Assembly: GCA_011772275.1 (NCBI GenBank)
Contig: WVZU01000394.1
Coordinates: forward strand, 530-22,185
Direction: 5' to 3'
DNA: 21,656 nt
Source: Planctomycetales bacterium
GTDB taxonomy: Bacteria; Planctomycetota; Planctomycetia; Pirellulales; UBA7805
The position numbers and the translations under genes are program-made. The notes beneath the pieces were generated by a model. That model was not told the origin of the DNA, did not search any database, and worked only from the letters and a program-made list of their open reading frames with translations. The stretch's first letter is position 1. Every line of letters begins with the position of its first letter. Positions 1-8,189 of this stretch are shown here, piece after piece.

Positions 1-1827
1 CACGCTGCGCAACAGGATCGCCATCATCACGGCAATGATCCCAAAGGCCATCGCAAAGCTGTTGATCAGGTCTTTCAACAGCTGGTCCTGCGCCTTGTGC
101 ACCAGGGGCACGCCGCCGCAATACACGGCCGAGATGTGGGGCGGTTCCCCGCCGGTCGACCGCTGGAGGAGGGGTTCGATCTTTTGCTCCATTTCGCGCA
201 ACACCCGGCCGTAGTCGACGCGCTGGCTGGAGCTGACCCGGGCGCTGATCCGCCAGGCTTCATAGCGGCCGTCATCGACGACATATCCGATACCGGCAAA
301 TCGCTCCAGGCTGCTCTCCAATTTGCGATTCAGCACGGCACGTTCCGCCGCCTTCCGCCAGCCCGTGTCACCCTTGGCGGTCAGCGGCGGCGCGAAAGTC
401 GCCGCGGAGACAGTACAGTCGATGCCGTCAATCGTGCTCATCTCGCTGCGAACCGCTTCGACCAGCCGCAGGCTCTCCAGCGTCGAACGGCGCGACGATT
501 TGGGGATTTGAAGAATGACTTCGATCGGTACCAGCGAACCGACGTTGGTTTCCAGCCATTCATAATCCTGCAGCACCCGCGCACCGGGTCGGAACAGGTC
601 CTCCAGCCGCGCGGTAGCCCGAATACGTGTCACGCCCACGCCAGCCAGGACCAGCAAGACCAGGGCCGCACAGACAACCTGAGCGTGGCAGCGCGAGATG
701 CCATACAGCAGTTGATTCCAACGCTTGGTTCGTCGAGCCAGCAGGGGGGCGTTCGTGCTTTCTTCCGCCCAACGGCGACGGGGGAACTGCTGCAGCAGGC
801 TGGGTACGATCAGGATCATCGCGGCCGTCGCCATCAAAACGCTCAACGCCGCATACCCGCCAAATTTGCGAATCGGCACGATCAAGCTGACCGTCAGCGA
901 AATCAAGCCCAAGGCGGTGGTGATCGCGGACAACCAGCAGGGTGTCCAGCCGTAACGCACAGCGCGGGCCGGGGCGCCTTCGAGTCCGCCCTGAGCGACC
1001 GCGTCGCGATAGTAGTTCATCAGATGGACGCCCGCCGAAACCGCCAGCACGAATGTCAGCGAAGGAACCATCAACAGGACACTGTCCATCTTCGTGCCGC
1101 TGAAATAAATGATCGCCAGGCTGAATTGCTGGCAAAAGACGGCCGCCGCAAAGATCATCAAGGCGGTGGCAAAACTGCGAAAACCGAACCACATCAGTAA
1201 CAGACAGATCAACATCGAAAGCCGCGAAAGGATCCACAGCGACTTCTTGCTGGCGTTGTCAATCGCCACGCTTTGCATGCTGGGGCCGGCCACGTAGACC
1301 GCGTCGGCCGGTAAGTCGCAGATCTTCGCCGCACACCGATACACATGCTCAACCGCTGCATGCCGCTCCGCCGCCCCCTCCTCCGATATCCGAGCAACCA
1401 GGCAGCTGGTCAAACGATCGGGACCAATCAGCCACCCCTCCAGACGTAAAAGGGCCTGCTGGCGTTTTAGATCCAAGGGCGGTTGGACCATCGCCTCCAG
1501 AATCTCACTGCCGGTCAATACCTGGCGAAAGAACTTCACACGCCGGCCGTCACGATCCACCGGCTTGTCTAACTCGGCAGCCAGCTGCGGCAAACGGGGG
1601 TCGTCCAGCGTGCAGTCGTCCCAGCTGACCATCAACAGTTCGTCGCGGCCAAATCGTTCGGCAAACCAAAGCAGCCGCTGTGTCTCCTCGAACTCTTCAG
1701 GCAGCCAGTCCTCGATGCGATTCGTCGTGCTTTGGAAAGCTTGTCGAGCACCGTAGATGGCAACCGGTAAGGCCGCCAAGAAGACGGCCAGGACAAGCAG
1801 GCGTTTGCGTGGATAAAACGAATGCAT
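1..1827 (-). CDS. RND/MMPL family exporter, N-terminal part (cut by window edge)
   Basis: The frame is open for 609 codons from an ATG at 1827 down to base 1, so the C-terminus lies outside the window. Residues 9-27 form a first membrane helix. A soluble region of about 170 residues follows, with the segment 'DWLPEEFEE' near 40-48. A block of hydrophobic helices spans about 198-345 and contains 'AGVHLMNYYRD' near 265-275, a motif typical of RND-superfamily (MmpL/HpnN-like) transporters. A second large soluble domain and the start of the next membrane block follow ('FAMAFGIIAVMMAILL'). Such proteins use the proton gradient to move lipids or other hydrophobic compounds across the inner membrane; the substrate here is unknown. 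There is no obvious ribosome binding site before the ATG. The sugar epimerase gene lies 202 bases upstream on the same strand. Confidence 0.88.
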   Translation of the reverse strand, partial: MHSFYPRKRLLVLAVFLAALPVAIYGARQAFQSTTNRIEDWLPEEFEETQRLLWFAERFGRDELLMVSWDDCTLDDPRLPQLAAELDKPVDRDGRRVKFFRQVLTGSEILEAMVQPPLDLKRQQALLRLEGWLIGPDRLTSCLVARISEEGAAERHAAVEHVYRCAAKICDLPADAVYVAGPSMQSVAIDNASKKSLWILSRLSMLICLLLMWFGFRSFATALMIFAAAVFCQQFSLAIIYFSGTKMDSVLLMVPSLTFVLAVSAGVHLMNYYRDAVAQGGLEGAPARAVRYGWTPCWLSAITTALGLISLTVSLIVPIRKFGGYAALSVLMATAAMILIVPSLLQQFPRRRWAEESTNAPLLARRTKRWNQLLYGISRCHAQVVCAALVLLVLAGVGVTRIRATARLEDLFRPGARVLQDYEWLETNVGSLVPIEVILQIPKSSRRSTLESLRLVEAVRSEMSTIDGIDCTVSAATFAPPLTAKGDTGWRKAAERAVLNRKLESSLERFAGIGYVVDDGRYEAWRISARVSSSQRVDYGRVLREMEQKIEPLLQRSTGGEPPHISAVYCGGVPLVHKAQDQLLKDLINSFAMAFGIIAVMMAILLRSV

Positions 1828-1878
1828 ACAAAAATTGGTGCCAGGGTTCGCGCAAGCACCTGCCTGTCCAGTGGATGC

Positions 1879-1897
1879 CCCCCGGAAGGTCCGGGGG
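1879..1897. other. GC-rich perfect hairpin between epimerase and MMPL genes
   Basis: Arms CCCCCGGA (1879-1886) and TCCGGGGG (1890-1897) pair perfectly around a three-base loop. No T-run follows on either strand. It lies in the leader of the exporter gene, so it could be a weak terminator, a leader structure, or chance in GC-rich DNA. Confidence 0.35.
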
Positions 1898-1993
1898 ATG
1901 TTCCGCCGAGCCAAGGGAAGTCCGTACCCGCATCCGAGGTAGACAAGGTCGCCCCGCGGGATCTCGCCAACGATGCAGAAGGGCCCTTATAAG

Positions 1994-2013
1994 CTTTTTC
2001 GTGTGCGAAAAGG
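1994..2013 (-). terminator. possible terminator after the epimerase gene
   Basis: Just past the epimerase stop codon, arms CTTTTTCG (1994-2001) and CGAAAAGG (2006-2013) pair with one mismatch around a four-base loop. There is no long U-tract on the minus-strand RNA, so the call rests on position and on the hairpin only. Confidence 0.3.
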
Positions 2014-2029
2014 GCAGAAGTTTGAGAAA

Positions 2030-2983
2030 TCAGCGATTTTGGAGAAACCAGGCGACAAACTCGGCCACACCTTGCTCAATCGGAACCTGCGGCCGGTATG
2101 CCAGCAGCGTCTCGGCCTTGGTCAGGTCGGCAAAGGTGATCGGCATCTCGCCCGGTTTCTCCGGCTCGCGCCGGATCTTCGCCCGGCGGCCGATCGCCTC
2201 CTCCAGTAGCCCGATCAGCCGCCGGATTTCGATCGGTTCGCTGTGTCCCAGATTAATACACTGGCCGACCACGTTATCGGCAGACCGCGCGGCCAAGAGG
2301 CCGTCGCAGATATCGCGAACGTGGGTGAAGTCGCGGCGGATGGAGCCATCGCCGAAGAGGGGTAGGGGTCGGTCTTCGCAAATGGCCTGGGTAAAAATGG
2401 ACATCGCCAAATCGGGTCGCAAGCGGGGCCCGTACACGCTGAACGGTCGCAGGACGACCACGGGTACTTTGTGCAGGCCGAAGTAGACCAATCCCAGCAA
2501 TTCGGCAGCCCGTTTGGTAGCTCCGTAGGGGGACAAGGGCATGCCCAGCGGTGCGTCTTCGACAAACGGGATGCCGGCGCCGGCACCGTAAACGGTGGAA
2601 CTACTGATCAGTTGAAATCGGTTGACAGGATGCTGTCGAGCGGCTTCTAGCAGGCACAGCGTCCCTTCCACGTTGGCCTGCTGGTACAAATGGGGCTGCT
2701 CGACGCTGGGGCGCACCCCCGCGTACGCGCCCAGGTGGATAACTTCCGTGACGTCTTCGTCGTCAAACAGCTGTCGCATGCGGTCCTGTTGGCAAAACGA
2801 CCCTTCCACAATTTTCACTTGCCGGCGGTCGCCAAAGCCAGCCACGTTCCGGCGTTTGATAGCCGGGTCGTAGTAGTCGTTGAAGTTATCGAGGCAGACA
2901 ATGGCTTCGCTGGTCCGTTCCAGCAAACGCTCGATCATGTGACTCCCAATAAACCCGGCTCCGCCGGTGACAAGGATGGCCAT
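2030..2983 (-). CDS. NAD-dependent sugar nucleotide epimerase (UDP-glucuronate 4-epimerase-like)
   Basis: This 317-residue extended short-chain dehydrogenase has the Rossmann motif GGAGFIG at residues 7-13, an acidic NAD-binding residue at D32, the SSST patch at 127-130, and the catalytic Y153-x-x-x-K157. The segment 'NFNDYYDPAIKRRN' (33-46) is typical of enzymes that interconvert UDP-glucuronate and UDP-galacturonate. 'RPFSVYGPRLRPDLA' near 179-193 also fits that group. The expected role is cytoplasmic supply of sugar nucleotides for cell-surface polysaccharide. A GGAGT ribosome binding site lies seven bases before the ATG. The gene follows hisS on the same strand after about 80 bases and may have its own promoter. 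Substrate specificity is inferred, so a plain UDP-glucose 4-epimerase or dehydratase remains possible. Confidence 0.9.
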   Translation of the reverse strand: MAILVTGGAGFIGSHMIERLLERTSEAIVCLDNFNDYYDPAIKRRNVAGFGDRRQVKIVEGSFCQQDRMRQLFDDEDVTEVIHLGAYAGVRPSVEQPHLYQQANVEGTLCLLEAARQHPVNRFQLISSSTVYGAGAGIPFVEDAPLGMPLSPYGATKRAAELLGLVYFGLHKVPVVVLRPFSVYGPRLRPDLAMSIFTQAICEDRPLPLFGDGSIRRDFTHVRDICDGLLAARSADNVVGQCINLGHSEPIEIRRLIGLLEEAIGRRAKIRREPEKPGEMPITFADLTKAETLLAYRPQVPIEQGVAEFVAWFLQNR

Positions 2984-3044
2984 ACCACGGACTCCGAAAT
3001 AGCTGCGAATCCCGTTTGAGAAAAAAAGACGTTCCGCAGTTTCT

Positions 3045-3050
3045 AGTATA
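3045..3050 (-). promoter_or_regulatory. possible -10 element for the epimerase gene
   Basis: The minus strand reads TATACT, five of six matches to the -10 consensus, about 60 bases before the epimerase ATG and just after the hisS stop. I see no matching -35 box. Confidence 0.28.
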
Positions 3051-3064
3051 GTTGGGCGGGCCGA

Positions 3065-4408
3065 CTATTTGGCTTGGCCGAGCAGCAGGTCATGGATCGC
3101 GCCGATCAAGGGGGCGGCGTCGGCGTCCAGCGGCAACTCCTGGGTCTGGCCGCTGGCCAAATCCTTCAGCTGACAAGTGCCCGCCGTGAATTCCTTGCTG
3201 CCCACAATCACGGCCAGGCGATGGCCCCGGCGGTCGGCATACTTCAGCTGCTGGCCCAGCTTTTTCGGCTCGGCAAACAGCTCCACGCCGATCCCCCCCA
3301 TGCGAAGCCGCGCGGCCAGCTTCAGGTACTCGTGCAGGCGGTCGGCATCAAAGAAGGGAATAAATACAGGTGCCGGCGTGGCGATGGGGCGAAGCATTCC
3401 CAGTTCCTGCATGGCGGCCAGCAAACGATCCAGGCCCAGTGAGGCCCCCACGCCCGGCAGTTGCTGCGACGTGTAGAGTTCTGCCAGATTGTCGTAACGG
3501 CCCCCCGAACAGACACTGCCGATTTCCGGCAGCCGGCCCAGGAACGTCTCGAAGACCATCCCGGTGTAATAGTCCAGTCCGCGGGCAATGGCGACATCCA
3601 GCTGGATATGCGCCGCATCGACGCCGGCGGCGGTGGTGGCGGCCAGCAACTCCCGCAGTTCCGCCACGCCCCGTTCCCCCGTCTCGTTACCCCTTACCAG
3701 GTCGGTCACCTCCGCCAGGACGCTTTCCGCATGGCCAGACGCCTCGGTCAACCGCAATAGGTCGGCGACCTGAGCTGCCGAGGCCCCGCCGCTGGCCTGC
3801 AATTGCTGAGCCACCTGATCGTGACCCAACTTGGGCAGCTTATCGATCGCCCGCAGCACCTCAGTCGCCTGCTGAGTCAATTCCAACCGCTCCAATAACC
3901 CGGCGAGCACCCGACGGTTATTGACACGAATCTCAAAGTCATCAAAGCCGATGGCCCGCATCAGGTCGTGGATGACCAGGGCCGTTTCGATGTCTGCCGC
4001 CAGCGATTGGGTGCCGATCGTGTCGAAGTCGCATTGCACGAACTCACGATAACGCCCGCGCTGGGTATTTTCCCCCCGCCAGACGGTGGCGATCTGATAA
4101 CGTTTCAAGGGGGTGCCGAGTTGCTGGATGTGTTGAGCGGCGAAGCGGGCCAGGGGGACGGTCAGATCGAAACGCATGCCGACCCGACGACCCCCATGGT
4201 CCTCAAAACGGTACATCTGCTTGTCCGTTTCAGCGCCCCCTTTACCCAAGAGGATTTCTTCGTATTCCAGCGCGGGCGTATCCATGGGGGCAAAGCCATA
4301 GGATCGGTAGACATCCCGCGTGACATCCATGATCCGCTCGCGAACCAGCATCGTGTCCGGCAGAAAATCGCGAAAACCGCGAAGCGTGCGGGGCGGGATC
4401 AGCGACAT
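3065..4408 (-). CDS. hisS: histidyl-tRNA synthetase
   Basis: This class II aminoacyl-tRNA synthetase charges tRNA-His with histidine in the cytoplasm. The 447-residue length is normal for the family. The N-terminal 'LRGFRDFLPDTM' (9-20) is characteristic. Motif 2 appears as 'RGRYREFVQCDFDTIG' (117-132). The two histidine-binding signatures are 'ARGLDYYTG' (275-283) and 'SGGRYDNL' (301-308). Motif 3 is 'GASLGLDRLL' (321-330), followed by the C-terminal anticodon-binding domain. The frame stays open 96 codons upstream of the chosen ATG at 4408, but that extension is low in conserved features and family alignments start near 'MSLIPPRTLRGFRDF'. No clear ribosome binding site is seen. It stands apart from the YkgJ gene by a long leader region. 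Confidence 0.96.
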   Translation of the reverse strand: MSLIPPRTLRGFRDFLPDTMLVRERIMDVTRDVYRSYGFAPMDTPALEYEEILLGKGGAETDKQMYRFEDHGGRRVGMRFDLTVPLARFAAQHIQQLGTPLKRYQIATVWRGENTQRGRYREFVQCDFDTIGTQSLAADIETALVIHDLMRAIGFDDFEIRVNNRRVLAGLLERLELTQQATEVLRAIDKLPKLGHDQVAQQLQASGGASAAQVADLLRLTEASGHAESVLAEVTDLVRGNETGERGVAELRELLAATTAAGVDAAHIQLDVAIARGLDYYTGMVFETFLGRLPEIGSVCSGGRYDNLAELYTSQQLPGVGASLGLDRLLAAMQELGMLRPIATPAPVFIPFFDADRLHEYLKLAARLRMGGIGVELFAEPKKLGQQLKYADRRGHRLAVIVGSKEFTAGTCQLKDLASGQTQELPLDADAAPLIGAIHDLLLGQAK

Positions 4409-5061
4409 GGTCACAGCGGGGGTAGAAGGGCGAAAGCAGGGGGACGCAATGTCAGCGCGCTTGGGGCCCTGGCCGCCGGATGGGGCGGGCTTGATCTGGG
4501 CCTGCGGCTCGCGAACAGTACGAATCGGAGCATGGGTGTGCCAAAGTGGATCGGGTCGCCTAACCCGCATTTCTCGCCAGATATCCGCTGTGCAACGGCC
4601 AAGTCTTGGGCAGCCCGCGTTGGATCTCGCCAGCGAAGGCGGAACGCAGGATCCATACCCTGAAAGTCCAATCGCGTCGTCTTCCCCGCCAGGCAAAGAC
4701 TTACCGTTGTTGGCTGCGAAGTTTGTGAGAAATCCGGGCTAAGTGGCCCTCCTGTTTGTCTAGGCGTCCAGTTCTGATGGTGGCATCTACCGGCAGGCGG
4801 TACGGCGATCAAGCTGCGACTGCTCCAGAACCTCCTTCCTCTCGACCGTGGACAACGGACTGACAAAAGATGCCGGTCTTCTGCTTGCGGTTTTCCCCCT
4901 GCACTGCAAATCATCAAAGCCTGCGCCAGGTCCGCGCATTTTTTGAACACGCAACAACCGAGCGAGCACAGCATGCTCATCGCCTCGATTGCCTTCATTT
5001 CTTCCCTTTTTCCTGTTCACCACGAAGTGGAAAAAACGCAACCTGACTCTTCACTTCAAAA

Positions 5062-5089
5062 ATCAACAATCAACAATCTTCAATCGATC
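5062..5089. repeat. short tandem heptamer repeat (ATCAACA)
   Basis: Two perfect copies of ATCAACA (5062-5068, 5069-5075) are followed by ATCTTCA (5076-5082) and a degraded ATCGATC (5083-5089). The period of seven is visible directly. It lies in an AT-rich part of the gap upstream of hisS. Confidence 0.55.
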
Positions 5090-5145
5090 GTCAGAGTCCG
5101 TCAGGCAAGGCAAGGTCAGCGGTCCGCTTAAGACAACCGACTTCC

Positions 5146-5164
5146 AAGGCCGCGCCGCGGTCTT
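5146..5164 (-). terminator. hairpin downstream of the YkgJ gene, possible terminator
   Basis: About 26 bases past the stop codon, the minus-strand RNA can form an eight-pair stem with one internal mismatch and a three-base loop: AAGACCGC pairs with GCGGCCTT. No U-run follows. Position after the gene supports a terminator role. Confidence 0.4.
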
Positions 5165-5189
5165 CCCCTGTTCCCCGACGGTGGGTCAC

Positions 5190-5636
5190 TTACCCGATCA
5201 CCGGCAGCAGCGGTGGTCGGGGGCTGCGGAGGCTGGCCCCCTTCTTGGGCGGCGTGACGGCTTCGGCGTATTCGGCCATTTGCTCCGGCGTCTCCCAGTA
5301 ACGATCGTAGGTCCACTGGTCCTCGTATTCGCAATCGTCGGTCGTATACTCGCGGCAGATCCTGGGGCGGGTTTCGTAAATTCCGCAACGGTTATCGGGC
5401 AGCAGGTGGTCACAACAGTTGTGAACCATCAGGTACCAGTCATCATCCTCGCAGAAAATAGTCGTTTCGCCGTGCAGCATGTACCAGCGGATGTACTCGA
5501 AATCTTTGTATTCATCAGGCGTTTCGATCGGCAACGCAAAGTAGCGGCAGCATTTTCCGGTGCAGTATTCGCACAAGACTTCGCCCGGTTTTAGCTGATC
5601 GCGAGCCGGTTTGACGTTGATTTCTGCCGTGGCCAT
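5190..5636 (-). CDS. YkgJ-type cysteine cluster protein
   Basis: This 148-residue protein has cysteines at 22, 25, 29, 30, 62, 74, 75, 84, 94 and 102. The patterns 'CEYCTGKCCRYF' and 'CCDHLLPDNRCGIYETRPRICREY' match the YkgJ / Fe-S-oxidoreductase-like zinc or iron-binding family (UPF0153-type). Metal binding is expected; the biological role of the family is unknown. The tail after about residue 128 is basic and proline-rich. I start it at the ATG at 5636 because AGGAGAT lies about nine bases upstream; a longer frame starting at 5696 adds 20 unconserved residues. It is divergent from purU across 159 bases. Confidence 0.85.
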   Translation of the reverse strand: MATAEINVKPARDQLKPGEVLCEYCTGKCCRYFALPIETPDEYKDFEYIRWYMLHGETTIFCEDDDWYLMVHNCCDHLLPDNRCGIYETRPRICREYTTDDCEYEDQWTYDRYWETPEQMAEYAEAVTPPKKGASLRSPRPPLLPVIG

Positions 5637-5716
5637 GAAATAACATCTCCTGCAGATTTTCAAGGAGCCGGCCGGCTGCCGGCAGTCGCGAAACAAGCAT
5701 GACAGATTAACACAGC

Positions 5717-5754
5717 GGTCGCGAATTGGCTAGCGTCATTTGTCGACCGCGACC
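5717..5754. promoter_or_regulatory. inverted repeat in the divergent ykgJ/purU promoter region
   Basis: Arms GGTCGCG (5717-5723) and CGCGACC (5748-5754) are perfect inverted copies separated by 24 bases. They sit in the only space available for two divergent promoters. A regulator site is possible, but chance is also plausible in GC-rich DNA. Confidence 0.3.
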
Positions 5755-5795
5755 TTCCCAATCGAACTTCACCACCGCCGCAAGGACCCCCGAAT

Positions 5796-6674
5796 ATGGC
5801 CACCGTGCAATACGTGATTACCGCCGTGGGACCCGATCATCGCGGACTGGCCGACCCGATCATTCACTACGTGACCGGGGCGGGCGCGAACATTGCCGAA
5901 ATTCAGATGTACGACCGCGATGAGGCCAGTCAGTTCGCCATGTTGTTGCGGATCGAATTCGATACTGCGGCCGAGGAGACGCTGAACCCAGCCATGGCGG
6001 AAATCGGCCGGTTGAAAGGACTTTCGATTCGCGTCTGGTCGACGCCCCAACCCCCGCGGCGGCCCAGACTGGCCGTCTGCACCACCTACCGGCCCGAACC
6101 GGCGCTGGCCCTGTTGCGGGCGATCCGCGACAAACAGATCGACGCCGACGTGGTGGTCATGATGGGGAACCGGCCCCATTGCCGGTCGGTCGCCGAGCAG
6201 TTTCAGGTGCCTTGGGAACTGATTGGCGACCCGCGCGGGGTGGCCGACGACCAGCGGATGATCCGGCTCTGCGACCAGCACGAAGTGGACTACCTGATCC
6301 TGGCCCGCTACATGCGGATTTTGCCCCCGGAGAGCTGCTGGAAATACGCCGGTGGCCGGATCCTCAATTTGCATCACGGCCTGCTGCCCAGTTTTCCCGG
6401 CATGCGGCCGTACCATGCCGCTTTCGCCAGCCACATGCTGACCTACGGTGCCACCTGCCACTTCATCGTGCCGGAATTGGACGCCGGCAATCAGATCATC
6501 TACCAGTCGACCTTCACGGTGCCGCCAGGCTTAAAGCTGGATGAAATTATCCGTCGCGGGGAACAGGACAACGAGCCGCATTGCCTGGTGGAGGGTGTGC
6601 GGCGGGTTATCAGCGGCGAGGTGCAGTTGCACTTTCACCGGGTCGTGGCAAAGATCGCCCAGCAACAGCGGTAG
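5796..6674 (+). CDS. purU: formyltetrahydrofolate deformylase
   Basis: This enzyme hydrolyses 10-formyl-tetrahydrofolate to formate and tetrahydrofolate in the cytoplasm, balancing one-carbon pools and feeding formate to purine synthesis. The 292 residues comprise an N-terminal ACT regulatory domain (about 1-85, with 'GPDHRGLADPII') and a formyltransferase-fold domain (about 90-285). Visible active-site features are 'LARYMRIL' (169-175), 'ILNLHHGLLPSFPGMRPYH' with N191 and H193 (189-207), 'GATCHFI' (218-224) and D229 in 'LDAGNQII'. AAGGA lies nine bases before the ATG. The C-terminus 'HRVVAKIAQQQR' differs from the usual ending. It converges with the FecR-like gene, with only 12 bases between stops. 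Confidence 0.9.
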   Translation: MATVQYVITAVGPDHRGLADPIIHYVTGAGANIAEIQMYDRDEASQFAMLLRIEFDTAAEETLNPAMAEIGRLKGLSIRVWSTPQPPRRPRLAVCTTYRPEPALALLRAIRDKQIDADVVVMMGNRPHCRSVAEQFQVPWELIGDPRGVADDQRMIRLCDQHEVDYLILARYMRILPPESCWKYAGGRILNLHHGLLPSFPGMRPYHAAFASHMLTYGATCHFIVPELDAGNQIIYQSTFTVPPGLKLDEIIRRGEQDNEPHCLVEGVRRVISGEVQLHFHRVVAKIAQQQR

Positions 6675-6686
6675 CCCGGTCGGCGA

Positions 6687-8189
6687 TCAGCCCGCATCGG
6701 GTCCGGTGGTCGCACGGGGAACGATTTCGTCGGCGTCGGCCTTCTTTTCCCAGCGCTCGACCGATTGCTTTCGCTGCAGACGGTTGTCTTCCGGCCGGTA
6801 GTTCATCCCCAGCCCGGTGATCTCCCGCAAATTTCCGAAGCTCAACACCCGAAAATCCAGCTTGTCATCGTCCAGGTATTCCACCAGCTTGCGGGCCTGG
6901 CCGCCCGCGATGAGGTCTTCGCGACTGTAGCCCCACAGCATGCGATACAGTTCCGCCGCGGATTCACCGCGGGCCTTTTCCAACGCGTTGCGGACCTGAG
7001 CGGCGATCGCCGGACCCCGCGCGACAGCCGCCGTCAGCTCGGGAACGAAAACCGTGTACCAGCGATTGTACAACTCTTTCTCGCGGAGCGCCTTGACCAG
7101 CGGTTCGAAATAAGCGACGTGCGCGCAACCGCGCAAGGCCAGCCGACGAATTTCCCATCTCCGGTGTTCCGCCAGCTCAGCAAGGCTCAGCATGATACTC
7201 CGGTCAGGCGTCAGTCGCTGTTCGATTTCGGGCATCCCGCGTTTGTCCAGCGAGCTGAGCTGCGACTGGTACAGCCAGGCGGGCTGCACGTCGGCAGCTG
7301 AGCGCTCGAAGGGATGAGCGGCCAGCGTGATCCTGGCAGGCGCTGGATGGGACTGCCGGGCATCGGGCGTCTCCCAGATCACCTGACCCTTCACCACGTA
7401 CAATTCGACCCCTTGAGTGGGCGGAGTGTTTTCCGGATCCTGCCCCGCGACCAGGTAGGGACGCACTTCAATTCCCGCCGCGGAATCGGGGTCACTGAAG
7501 ATCAGCGTGCCGGGCTGCAGGGAACCGATGCGGAGTTTGAGCCGGGTGTTGGGGTTCGCCAGCGAGCGGATAATGACTCGACCGTAATGGATCGCAATCT
7601 CGGGCACGCGCTGGTTGTCGACACCGATCAACTCGATCGACGAGCCCCCTTCCAGTTCCATGGTTGTCGAGGTGGCACTGATCATCGGCCGGAAGGCAGG
7701 CAAGGAGATCAAACGGTCGCCGACGCTCAGCGGCGATTGGGTCGGCAGCCGAGTCAACTCCTCCATGGCCGCGTCGGTCCGCAACAAGATCTGGTCGGGA
7801 GACAGCAGGCGGCCCACGATGGCCGGTCCACCAGCATCCTCTTTCGGCGGCTCGGCGGCGGGCGTTGCCCCGGCGTCCGCTTCCTCAGGATTGTCTGCGG
7901 CGGTGGCCGCAGGTTCGCCCGTCTCCTCCGCCTGGGCCAACTCGTCCCCCGCAGGTTGCTCGACCCCAGAAGGCCCCCCCGCCTCCGGCACGCTCTGCTC
8001 GCCAGCCGCCTCCGGGGGTTGTTCGTCCGCCACCGGACCCGGCTCTGTCCCGCCACCAGCCGGTACCTCCGGCATGGGCGAGGGCGACGCGGGAGCGGAT
8101 GGCTCAGCGGCCGGGGTTGGCTCGTCGGCCGGAAGATCATCAGCCGCCGGTACCTCGTCAGCCGCCGGCACCTCGTCGGCCGCCGGCAC
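6687..8189 (-). CDS. FecR-like / HEAT-like C-terminal half of a frameshifted membrane protein
   Basis: This frame is the downstream continuation of the gene that starts at 9148; the two halves are joined by removing two bases near 8194-8198. The first codon given (GTG at 8189) lies within the repeat and is unlikely to be a real start. After the PAADEV repeats comes a long Ala/Pro/Glu-rich linker. A beta-rich FecR-like domain follows, with 'SVGDRLISLPAFRPMI' and 'LEGGSSIELIG'. A helical C-terminal domain ends in 'GLGMNYRPEDNRLQRKQSVERW', which resembles planctomycete HEAT-repeat endings. The predicted location is outside the inner membrane, anchored by the helix in the other half. The corrected full product would be 819 residues. 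No sigma factor gene is nearby. Function is unknown; an envelope-sensing or structural role is inference. Confidence 0.75.
   Translation of the reverse strand: MPAADEVPAADEVPAADDLPADEPTPAAEPSAPASPSPMPEVPAGGGTEPGPVADEQPPEAAGEQSVPEAGGPSGVEQPAGDELAQAEETGEPAATAADNPEEADAGATPAAEPPKEDAGGPAIVGRLLSPDQILLRTDAAMEELTRLPTQSPLSVGDRLISLPAFRPMISATSTTMELEGGSSIELIGVDNQRVPEIAIHYGRVIIRSLANPNTRLKLRIGSLQPGTLIFSDPDSAAGIEVRPYLVAGQDPENTPPTQGVELYVVKGQVIWETPDARQSHPAPARITLAAHPFERSAADVQPAWLYQSQLSSLDKRGMPEIEQRLTPDRSIMLSLAELAEHRRWEIRRLALRGCAHVAYFEPLVKALREKELYNRWYTVFVPELTAAVARGPAIAAQVRNALEKARGESAAELYRMLWGYSREDLIAGGQARKLVEYLDDDKLDFRVLSFGNLREITGLGMNYRPEDNRLQRKQSVERWEKKADADEIVPRATTGPDAG

Larger units (their letters stand above)
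4409..5189. other. 781-base stretch without a convincing gene
   Basis: This gap lies between the hisS start and the YkgJ stop. The minus-strand frame from 4998 to 4411 and smaller frames have low-complexity, proline/arginine-rich translations with no recognisable domain. The part around 5000-5090 is clearly more AT-rich than its surroundings and holds a short heptamer repeat. A hairpin lies at 5146-5164. No tRNA or known structured RNA was recognised. Confidence 0.5.

Noticed and set aside
4409..4696. N-terminal extension of hisS by 96 codons
   Set aside because: The extension is low in conserved features, and the family normally begins near the motif 'LRGFRDFLPDTM' that follows the ATG at 4408.
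4411..4998. 195-codon minus-strand frame upstream of hisS
   Set aside because: The translation has no recognisable domain, mixed composition and no ribosome binding site; much of it overlaps the out-of-frame hisS leader.
5155..5168. Minus-strand AGGGGAAGACCGCG resembles the T-box signature AGGGUGGNACCGCG upstream of hisS
   Set aside because: The UGGN bulge that pairs with the tRNA end is absent, the site lies about 750 bases from hisS and right behind another gene, and it is explained by the hairpin after the YkgJ gene.
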